A stretch of 5,279 nt of DNA, taken from the NCBI GenBank assembly GCA_015662325.1, contig DQUJ01000137.1, positions 1-5,279 on the forward strand, written 5' to 3'. Position 1 is the stretch's first letter. Every line of letters begins with the position of its first letter. Below the pieces are notes generated by a model. The model made no database searches and had not been told where the DNA came from. It worked only from the letters and a program-made list of their open reading frames with translations. The DNA comes from Leucothrix mucor (GTDB lineage: Bacteria; Pseudomonadota; Gammaproteobacteria; Thiotrichales; Thiotrichaceae). The position numbers and the translations under genes were made by a program. Of this stretch, positions 1 through 5,279 are shown one piece after another.

Positions 1-908
1 CCCAAAGCATCAATGACAGGCTGAGTAAATTTAAATTCTAATACTTTACGACTTTGCTGATTTCTGTAATCAAGATAAGCCTCTTCATCATTATTTTCAC
101 ATGCCTGACACGCCTGCACGTACAACTCTGTTAGCTCACCGAACTTTTTACGCGCCTCATCAGGATCAGGTCCCAAATCAATAATTTCTACATCATCAGT
201 TTCATTTTTAGCTTTTTCTTCAGCTTCGCGTTTTTTCTGCGCATCTGAAACCACCTGAGCAGGTTCAGGAATGATATGACGCTCTGCTTCAGGGTCTACA
301 AAACTAGAGATCAGGTCAGTCAGGCGTTTTTCTTCTGCTTCAACTTTTGAATAAAAATCAAGAATAAATTCAGTTGATAAAGGTAAGGTAGAAAGCGCGG
401 TAAGCACTTCATACAAACCTTCTTCAATACGAATCGCAATATGAATTTCGCCTTCTCGCGTCAATAATTCTACGGTACCCATCTCGCGCATATACATGCG
501 TACAGGATCGGTGGTGCGACCAAAATCACTATCGACATTAGTTAATGCAGCAGCGGCTTCTTCTGCGGCTTCATCATCGGTATCGGTGGCTTCTTCTGTA
601 AGAATTAAGCTATCTTCATCCGGTGCTTTCTCAAACACCTTAATGCCCATATCACCAATCATGGTGACAATTTCTTCAATCTGCTCGGGATCAACAATAG
701 AATCAGGTAAGTGATCATTCACTTCCGCATAGGTTAAGTAGCCTTGCTCTTTACCTTTGGTAATGAGTAATTTAAGACTGGATGAATCTTTATTTTCCTC
801 ACCTGATTCCGATGCATTTTCTACATCAGCATCCTTATTATTTAAAGATGCTTTTTGGTCTTTCAAATCTTTCTTTGAAAGCTTTTTATTGGTTGCTTGT
901 TTAGTCAT
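1..908 (-). CDS. rpoD: RNA polymerase primary sigma factor RpoD (sigma70), N-terminal part, cut by window edge
   Basis: This gene encodes the housekeeping sigma factor that directs RNA polymerase to promoters. 302 codons are visible; the rest (regions 2-4) lies beyond the left edge. Region 1.1 begins near residue 45 (LKLLITKGKEQGYLTYAEVN). Region 1.2 (about 130-165) contains GRTTDPVRMYMREMGTVELL, almost identical to E. coli. The start of the non-conserved region follows (about 166-302) and carries a Lys/Glu-rich stretch at 224-238 instead of E. coli's long Asp/Glu run. The ATG at 908 is preferred: an in-frame TGA lies six codons upstream, and there is no ATG or GTG between residue 1 and region 1.1. 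Alternative TTG starts exist four codons upstream (920) and at codon 15. This start gives an extension of about 36 residues over E. coli RpoD, lysine-rich to residue 19 and then acidic. The ribosome binding site is weak. It lies downstream of dnaG, as in the macromolecular synthesis operon. The identity is certain; only the exact start is open. Confidence 0.96.
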   Translation of the reverse strand, partial: MTKQATNKKLSKKDLKDQKASLNNKDADVENASESGEENKDSSSLKLLITKGKEQGYLTYAEVNDHLPDSIVDPEQIEEIVTMIGDMGIKVFEKAPDEDSLILTEEATDTDDEAAEEAAAALTNVDSDFGRTTDPVRMYMREMGTVELLTREGEIHIAIRIEEGLYEVLTALSTLPLSTEFILDFYSKVEAEEKRLTDLISSFVDPEAERHIIPEPAQVVSDAQKKREAEEKAKNETDDVEIIDLGPDPDEARKKFGELTELYVQACQACENNDEEAYLDYRNQQSRKVLEFKFTQPVIDAL

Positions 909-943
909 GCTTGTATGCAATTCTCAAAAAAAGTTAGTCCTCC

Positions 944-971
944 ATTGTATCCACAATACTATGAAATACAA
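944..971 (-). promoter_or_regulatory. Putative sigma70 promoter for rpoD
   Basis: On the minus strand a -10 box TACAAT (949-944, 5 of 6 consensus) is preceded by TTGTAT (971-966, 3 of 6) with a 16-nt spacer. Transcription would start near 937, giving an untranslated leader of roughly 30 nt before the rpoD ATG at 908. A promoter feeding rpoD separately from dnaG fits known biology: E. coli has several internal promoters upstream of rpoD, though those lie inside dnaG. The weak -35 box makes this a prediction only. Confidence 0.4.
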
Positions 972-1010
972 CTACTAATCGTGCTTTTTAGATACTCAAT
1001 TATTGATCAC

Positions 1011-1034
1011 CTACCATCAACTTTCTGATGGTAG
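1011..1034 (-). promoter_or_regulatory. Perfect 9-bp RNA hairpin in the dnaG-rpoD spacer (processing or attenuation site candidate)
   Basis: The arms ctaccatca (1011-1019) and tgatggtag (1026-1034) are exact reverse complements around a 6-nt loop, so transcripts of either strand could fold. On the dnaG-rpoD transcript no T-run follows the stem, so it is not a canonical intrinsic terminator. The E. coli operon is cleaved by RNase E between dnaG and rpoD, which separates a low-abundance primase message from the sigma message. A stable hairpin in the equivalent spacer could protect an mRNA end or partly attenuate read-through. The stem is seen directly; its role is inferred. Confidence 0.5.
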
Positions 1035-1067
1035 TCCTTACAATTAAAATAAGGAGTAAATTTAAGA

Positions 1068-1089
1068 TTTAAAGCCAGCCTTGCTTAAA
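1068..1089 (-). terminator. Weak stem-loop just after the dnaG stop codon
   Basis: On the minus strand TTTAAGC (1089-1083) and GCTTTAAA (1075-1068) can pair with one bulged base around a 7-nt loop, starting 5 nt after the dnaG stop codon. The stem is mostly A-T. The following sequence is A/T-rich but has no clean T-tract. It might contribute to partial 3'-end formation for dnaG, but an A/T-rich spacer can give such a structure by chance. Confidence 0.2.
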
Positions 1090-1093
1090 TCAC

Positions 1094-2866
1094 TCATTTA
1101 TTTTTAAATAATTCCCGTAAATCCTGTTTTTCTGCATCGGATAAACCTGTTGTTCGGTCTTTATGTAATAAGGTTTCAATCTTTATCGCAGTCGCTTTTT
1201 TAGCTATTTGAAGCAAACAATCTTTAAATTCGCTACTCAATATAGCCTCATCATCAGACTCTGGTTGCCATTTTATTAATTGGCTAAACGCGGATTCTAG
1301 TTCTGTGTTTCGCCACCGTTCCATTAAAACCGCCGCATTAGTATTGGGGTTCTCTTGCAAGGTTTCAATGAGTGTAGTCAATAAATCTGAACCTGGCAGG
1401 TTTGATAGTGCAATTTGCTCAATATTGTCGACAAACTGTACTAAATTTGGCGCAGATAACAATAAAGTGATCGCATAACGAATCGGCGTTTTTTTGACTT
1501 CACGGTTGCTCAGTCGCGAAAAAGTCGTTTGTGGTTCATCACCCTGTTCATTTTGTTGTGATGAGTGCTGAGAAACATCTTTTCTATGCTGAATGGTCGC
1601 AACCGAAACATTGGTGAGTTTCGATAAGCTTTCTAACAACTGATCTTTTACTAATGATTCTGGCATTACTTTCAATAACTTAGCTGCTTCATTTAAATAA
1701 CGCGCCTTACCTTCATTGGTCGAAATATTGTAACGTTCGTGCAAGGCATCTATAAAATAAGCACTAAACGAAATTGCATCATTATATGAGGCTTCAAAAC
1801 CTTCTTTACCACTTTTTCGTACCTGTGTATCAGGGTCTTCTCCATCGGGCAAAAATAGAAAACGTATTTCTTTACCGTCTTGCATTACGGGCAAGGTATT
1901 TTCTACTGCGCGCCAAGCAGCTTCACGCCCTGCTCTATCGCCATCGAAACAGAAAATAATTTCGGGTACGGTGCGGAATAATATTTTGATGTGATCTTGC
2001 GTAGTTGCCGTTCCCAAAGTAGCCACCGCGTAACTAATGCCAAATTGAGCCAGCGCAATTACATCCATATAGCCTTCTACGACAATAATGCGATCTAATT
2101 TCTTTGTGTATTTACGTGCCTCATAAAAACCGTAAAGCTCTCTGCCTTTATGAAATAAACTGGTTTCGGGTGAATTGATGTATTTAGGTAAATCATCACC
2201 AAGCACACGACCACCAAATCCAATCACCTGACCTTTACGATTACGAATCGGAAACATGATGCGTTCTCGATAACGGTCATAGGTTTTTCCATCGTCTTTT
2301 TTAATCAATAAACCCGAATCAACTAGCTTCTGTTCACTGTAGTTTCTAGAAAAATGGTTTTGTAGGTTATTCCATCCTTCTGGTGCATAACCAATATTGT
2401 ATTGTTTACTGATTTCTCCGCTAAGTTCGCGCCCTTTTAGATACGCTATCGCCTGTTCCGAGCCTTTAAGTTGTATTTGATAGAAATCACTCGCCTCTTC
2501 CATCAACGTAAATAAATCTTTTGCGCGTTGATGTTGTTCTGGGCTAGGCGCTTTACCACCGCCTTCTCGCGGCACAGCTACACCTAAGGATTCAGCTAAG
2601 GACTCAATGGATTCAACGAACTCTTGATGATCATAATCCATCAAAAACGTAATCGCCGTACCGTGCGCACCACAGCCAAAACAATGATAGAACTGTTTTG
2701 TAGGGCTTACCGTAAAGGAAGGAGTTTTTTCGTTATGAAAAGGACAACATGCGGAATACTCGCGCCCTTTCTTTTTGAGTGGAACGCGTGCATTTATGAC
2801 TTCGACAATATCTACTCGTAGGAGCAAATCATCTATAAATTCTCTTGGGATGCGACCAGATGCCAT
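1094..2866 (-). CDS. dnaG: DNA primase DnaG (complete, 590 aa)
   Basis: DnaG makes the short RNA primers that start Okazaki fragments, working with the DnaB helicase at the replication fork. The N-terminal CHC2 zinc ribbon is intact: Cys41, His44, Cys62 and Cys65 (CCPFHNEKTPSF and FYHCFGCGAHG). The catalytic core carries the RERIMFPIR and GFGGRVLG blocks (199-223). In the TOPRIM fold, Glu264 lies in VVEGYMDV, Asp308/Asp310 in FDGD, and Asp344/Asp346 in DGEDPD, matching the metal-binding acids of E. coli primase. A polar Gln/Ser-rich linker (about 425-457) leads to a C-terminal helicase-binding domain (about 460-590) that is much less conserved. The length is close to E. coli's 581 aa. The MASGRIPREFID start matches the family; a weak GGA sits 5 nt upstream. 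It precedes rpoD as usual, but gltD, not rpsU, lies upstream. No defect is seen. Confidence 0.98.
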   Translation of the reverse strand: MASGRIPREFIDDLLLRVDIVEVINARVPLKKKGREYSACCPFHNEKTPSFTVSPTKQFYHCFGCGAHGTAITFLMDYDHQEFVESIESLAESLGVAVPREGGGKAPSPEQHQRAKDLFTLMEEASDFYQIQLKGSEQAIAYLKGRELSGEISKQYNIGYAPEGWNNLQNHFSRNYSEQKLVDSGLLIKKDDGKTYDRYRERIMFPIRNRKGQVIGFGGRVLGDDLPKYINSPETSLFHKGRELYGFYEARKYTKKLDRIIVVEGYMDVIALAQFGISYAVATLGTATTQDHIKILFRTVPEIIFCFDGDRAGREAAWRAVENTLPVMQDGKEIRFLFLPDGEDPDTQVRKSGKEGFEASYNDAISFSAYFIDALHERYNISTNEGKARYLNEAAKLLKVMPESLVKDQLLESLSKLTNVSVATIQHRKDVSQHSSQQNEQGDEPQTTFSRLSNREVKKTPIRYAITLLLSAPNLVQFVDNIEQIALSNLPGSDLLTTLIETLQENPNTNAAVLMERWRNTELESAFSQLIKWQPESDDEAILSSEFKDCLLQIAKKATAIKIETLLHKDRTTGLSDAEKQDLRELFKNK

Positions 2867-2897
2867 TTAAATCCGAGGTTTTTAAATAAGACTATTT

Positions 2898-2983
2898 ACC
2901 ACAGAGGAGGACACTGAGGTCACAGAGAAAACAATCAATAATGAAGTGTTTACCTCTGTGTTCTCTGTGCCCTCTGTAGTGAA
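2898..2983. repeat. Intergenic imperfect inverted repeat made of 9-nt CACAGAG units
   Basis: The left arm (2898-2927) holds CACAGAG at 2900 and 2921 with a variant CACTGAG at 2912. The right arm (2952-2983) holds three consecutive 9-nt units, acctctgtg, ttctctgtg and ccctctgta (2952-2978). The right arm is the reverse complement of the left apart from a few mismatches and about 3 extra bases in the left arm. The loop is about 25 nt. The ends are also related (ttaccac at left, gtagtgaa at right). The whole element can fold into a long hairpin in RNA from either strand. It fills most of the 122-nt gltD-dnaG gap. From memory, similar CACAGAG palindromes are scattered between genes of many environmental bacteria as non-coding repeats; this was not checked here. 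It could be a REP- or MITE-like element and may act as the 3' end structure of the gltBD message, although no T-tract follows it. Confidence 0.8.
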
Positions 2984-2988
2984 TTAAT

Positions 2989-4455
2989 TTAGCGCGGTAG
3001 GCTGGTAGAACCCATCAAGTACAGATCAATCGCGTGCGCACATTGACGACCTTCGCGAATTGCCCAAACAACCAAAGACTGTCCACGGCGCATATCGCCT
3101 GCCGTAAACACTTTATCCATTGATGTTGTGTAAGCATCTGCGCCTTCGGTATTGCCTTTTACATTGCCACGTTCATCACGATCAACACCAAGCTCATCCA
3201 GCATACCTTCGTGTACAGGATGCAAAAAGCCCATTGCTAAGGTGACAATATCGGCTTTTAGTTCAAATTCAGAACCAGCCACTTCGCTCATCTGCCAATT
3301 GTCATTTTCATCTTCTGTCCATTCAACTTTGATGCATTTAACCGCTGTTAAATTGCCATCGTCATCTTTCACAAACTCTTTTGATGCAACCGAGAACATG
3401 CGTTCACAGCCTTCTTCTTGAGAGGTTGAAGTACGCATTTTATTTGGCCAGAAAGGCCATACCATCGCTTTATCTTCTTTCTCTGGTGGCTGTGGCAAAA
3501 TCTCTAATTGGGTGATGGATGCCGCGCCGTGACGCGTTGATGTGCCGATACAATCTGATCCTGTATCACCACCGCCAATTACAACCACGTGCTTGCCTTT
3601 GGCAGAGATAACCTGATCTTCACCATGTACGCCCTGCACCCATTTTGTATTGGCTTTTAGGAAATCCATTGCGTAATAAACGCCGTTTGATTCACGACCT
3701 GTAATGGGTAAATCACGAGGTTGTTCCGAACCACCTGTTAATGCCACTGCATCAAAATCTTCTAATAACTGTTTAGCGGGAATATCCACACCAATATTGG
3801 TATCGGTACGAAATTCAACGCCTTCTGCGCTCATTTGTTCCATACGACGATCAAGCAGTTTTTTATCTAACTTAAAATCAGGGATACCGAAACGCATTAA
3901 TCCGCCAATTTTGGGCTCTTTTTCAAACAACACGACATCATGTCCTGCACGCGCAAGCTGTTGTGCAGCCGACATTCCCGCAGGGCCAGAACCCACAACC
4001 GCGACTTTTTTACCTGTTTTATGCGCTGCAATTTCTGGCTTGATCCAGCCATTCTCGAAGCCTTTATCAACAATCGCACATTCGATGGTTTTAATCGTAA
4101 CCGAATCGTCATTGATATTTAAGGTACACGATTCCTGACACGGCGCAGGACAGATTCGCCCTGTAATTTCAGGTAGATTATTAGTTGAATGCAAGGTATC
4201 CAGCGCATCTTGCCATTCACCGCGATAGACCTGATCATTCCAATCGGGGATCATATTATTCACGGGGCAACCGCCGCCATTAGTGCCATCGTGACAAAAC
4301 GGAATTCCGCAATCCATACAGCGCGCGCCTTGCGTACTGAGCTCTTGTTCATCCAGTGGAATCACAAATTCGTGGAAATGCACGATGCGTTCTTCTACAG
4401 CACCATAAACGCGATCTTGGCGAGGGTACTCTTTAAATCCTGTTGCTTTTCCCAT
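2989..4455 (-). CDS. gltD: Glutamate synthase small (beta) subunit GltD (complete, 488 aa)
   Basis: GltD oxidises NADPH and passes electrons through FAD and iron-sulfur clusters to GltB, which converts glutamine plus 2-oxoglutarate into two glutamates; the complex is cytosolic. The N-terminal domain has cysteines 46, 49, 54 and 63 (CMDCGIPFC...GGCPVNN) and 102, 106 and 110 (ICPAPCQESC), the usual ligands for two [4Fe-4S] clusters. The FAD-binding motif VVGSGPAG is at 153-160 with Glu178 ending the fold. The NADPH-binding motif VIGGGDTGSDCIG is at 292-304. The final FAD contact, FTAGDMRRGQSLVVWAIREG, is at 450-469. The MGKATGFKEY start and the HDGTNGGG insert between cysteines resemble the longer GltD form I recall from betaproteobacteria rather than the 472-aa enteric form. 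It follows gltB by 15 nt, so the two are surely cotranscribed. No key residue is missing. Confidence 0.97.
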   Translation of the reverse strand: MGKATGFKEYPRQDRVYGAVEERIVHFHEFVIPLDEQELSTQGARCMDCGIPFCHDGTNGGGCPVNNMIPDWNDQVYRGEWQDALDTLHSTNNLPEITGRICPAPCQESCTLNINDDSVTIKTIECAIVDKGFENGWIKPEIAAHKTGKKVAVVGSGPAGMSAAQQLARAGHDVVLFEKEPKIGGLMRFGIPDFKLDKKLLDRRMEQMSAEGVEFRTDTNIGVDIPAKQLLEDFDAVALTGGSEQPRDLPITGRESNGVYYAMDFLKANTKWVQGVHGEDQVISAKGKHVVVIGGGDTGSDCIGTSTRHGAASITQLEILPQPPEKEDKAMVWPFWPNKMRTSTSQEEGCERMFSVASKEFVKDDDGNLTAVKCIKVEWTEDENDNWQMSEVAGSEFELKADIVTLAMGFLHPVHEGMLDELGVDRDERGNVKGNTEGADAYTTSMDKVFTAGDMRRGQSLVVWAIREGRQCAHAIDLYLMGSTSLPR

Positions 4456-4460
4456 TTTAG

Positions 4461-4468
4461 TCTCCTCC
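4461..4468 (-). promoter_or_regulatory. Strong ribosome binding site of gltD
   Basis: GGAGGAGA on the minus strand lies 5 nt before the gltD ATG and inside the 15-nt gap after the gltB stop. It fixes the gltD start and allows independent initiation or coupling with gltB. It is far stronger than the sites seen before dnaG and rpoD, consistent with high expression of an assimilation enzyme and modest expression of primase and sigma. Confidence 0.85.
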
Positions 4469-4470
4469 CC

Positions 4471-5279
4471 TTATGCCGCGGCTTTGTTCTTAGAATTGGC
4501 TTTCTTTTCAAGTGCATTCCTATAATCCACCGGCATGACCTTAATGAATTTAGGTAAGTAGCTCGCCCATTCATCTAAAATTCTCTGCCCGCGTTTCGAA
4601 CCTGTATGCGCCACATGGCTTTCAATTAACTGTTTCAAACGCATTTCGTCAGCTTGTAACACATCATCAATATCTACATTGCCAACGTCTGCTTTTAGAT
4701 TATTTAGCTCCACCATTTCGGTGTTACACAACTTATCAAAATTGTCTTTTTCATCTAACACATAAGCAAAACCACCCGACATACCTGCCGCAAAGTTACG
4801 CCCTGTTTCACCTAAACAAACAACGATTCCGCCTGTCATGTATTCACAACCATGATCACCTAGACCTTCTACAACCGCCGTTGCGCCAGAGTTTCTTACA
4901 CAGAAACGTTCGCCACCGACACCATTAAAGTAAGCTTCACCAGCGATAGCACCGTAAAGAACCGTATTACCGACGATGATATTTTCATCGGCATTTTCGA
5001 TTTTACAGTTCTTAGGCGGATGAATAATAATTTTACCGCCAGATAAACCTTTGCCGACGTAATCATTACCTTCACCCGACAGTTTGAGCGTTACGCCTTT
5101 CGCAACCCATGCACCAAATGATTGACCTGCCGTACCTGACACATTGATGTTAATCGTATCGTCGGGCAAACCTTTGTGGCCGTATTTTTCTGCTACCCGA
5201 CCCGATAGCATCGTACCAAAAGTACGGTTATGGTTTTTAATACCAATGTCGATCGTTACGTTTGTGCCACTTTCCAGCG
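4471..5279 (-). CDS. gltB: Glutamate synthase large (alpha) subunit GltB, C-terminal part, cut by window edge
   Basis: GltB is the catalytic subunit of glutamate synthase: it releases ammonia from glutamine, channels it to the FMN site and forms glutamate from 2-oxoglutarate. Only the last 268 codons are visible, roughly a sixth of a usual ~1500-aa protein, so the amidotransferase and FMN domains lie outside the window. What is seen is the C-terminal GXGXG right-handed beta-helix: repeated glycine turns such as GTAGQSFGAW, LSGEGNDYVGKGLSGGKI, GNTVLYGAIAGEAYFNG, RNSGATAVVEGLGDHGCEYM and GGIVVCLG. The conserved tail HTGS...WASYLPKFIKVMPVDYRNAL follows, then a basic/alanine end. The frame stays open through the Met codon at 5211 to the window edge, so that Met is internal. 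It is the first gene of a gltB-gltD operon. Confidence 0.96.
   Translation of the reverse strand, partial: LESGTNVTIDIGIKNHNRTFGTMLSGRVAEKYGHKGLPDDTININVSGTAGQSFGAWVAKGVTLKLSGEGNDYVGKGLSGGKIIIHPPKNCKIENADENIIVGNTVLYGAIAGEAYFNGVGGERFCVRNSGATAVVEGLGDHGCEYMTGGIVVCLGETGRNFAAGMSGGFAYVLDEKDNFDKLCNTEMVELNNLKADVGNVDIDDVLQADEMRLKQLIESHVAHTGSKRGQRILDEWASYLPKFIKVMPVDYRNALEKKANSKNKAAA

Noticed and set aside
496..978. Plus-strand open frames opposite rpoD (496-714 and 757-978)
   Set aside because: They are antisense to the well-conserved rpoD frame, their products are low-complexity Ser-rich and match no family I recognise, and no ribosome binding site is evident.
1774..2821. Plus-strand frames opposite dnaG (1774-1959, 2624-2821)
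   Set aside because: They are antisense to conserved primase motifs including the TOPRIM core and zinc ribbon, with no independent support.
2898..2983. CRISPR array or tandem repeat locus
   Set aside because: The units are only about 9 nt, there are no spacers, and the two halves are in inverted orientation.
2867..2990. Canonical Rho-independent terminator or clear dnaG promoter in the gltD-dnaG gap
   Set aside because: The long hairpin is not followed by a T-tract on the transcribed strand, and no -35/-10 pair with good spacing and match was found before dnaG.
2894..2991. ATTTA at 2894-2898 and 2987-2991 as a target-site duplication of the CACAGAG repeat
   Set aside because: It is five A/T bases in A/T-rich flanks, overlaps the repeat end on one side and is a few bases off on the other; chance is a sufficient explanation.
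3152..4557. Plus-strand frames opposite gltD and gltB (3152-3421, 3704-4138, 3940-4122, 4189-4557) and the minus frame 3897-4112
   Set aside because: All lie within or across conserved gltD/gltB coding sequence in other frames and resemble no known protein; they are shadows of the real genes.
5209..5211. Met codon at 5211 as the start of a short separate protein
   Set aside because: The frame continues upstream to the window edge with GltB-like sequence (SGTNVTIDIGIKNHNRTFGT), so this Met is internal.

Overview
The window is a chromosomal housekeeping segment, most likely from a gammaproteobacterium of fairly low GC (about 40-45% by eye). The DnaG and RpoD proteins read as clear relatives of the Escherichia coli and Pseudomonas proteins: the DnaG zinc ribbon and TOPRIM blocks and the sigma70 region 1.1 and 1.2 blocks match nearly word for word. 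The genus cannot be fixed from this sequence. All four protein-coding genes lie on the minus strand, so in transcription order the window reads from its right end to its left end: gltB (3' part), gltD, dnaG, rpoD (5' part).

Region by region: 5279-4471 holds the last ~268 codons of the glutamate synthase large subunit (beta-helix GXGXG domain). After 15 nt that carry a strong Shine-Dalgarno comes the complete gltD (4455-2989), the FAD/NADPH/Fe-S small subunit. Together they form the GOGAT enzyme for ammonium assimilation. A 122-nt gap follows. It contains an imperfect inverted repeat built from 9-nt CACAGAG units (2898-2983). Next is the complete primase gene dnaG (2866-1094). A 185-nt gap carries a perfect 9-bp hairpin and a plausible promoter. 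Last is the 5' two-fifths or so of rpoD (908-1), cut by the window edge.

dnaG-rpoD is the core of the classical macromolecular synthesis operon (rpsU-dnaG-rpoD), which couples translation, replication priming and transcription initiation. Here the rpsU position is taken by gltBD, and the CACAGAG repeat lies exactly at this unusual junction. The most noteworthy points are this synteny break with its repeat, a ~36-residue lysine-rich then acidic N-terminal extension on RpoD, and the hairpin and promoter structure between dnaG and rpoD. I see no sign of a novel defence, mobile or biosynthetic system. The genes themselves are ordinary core genes.
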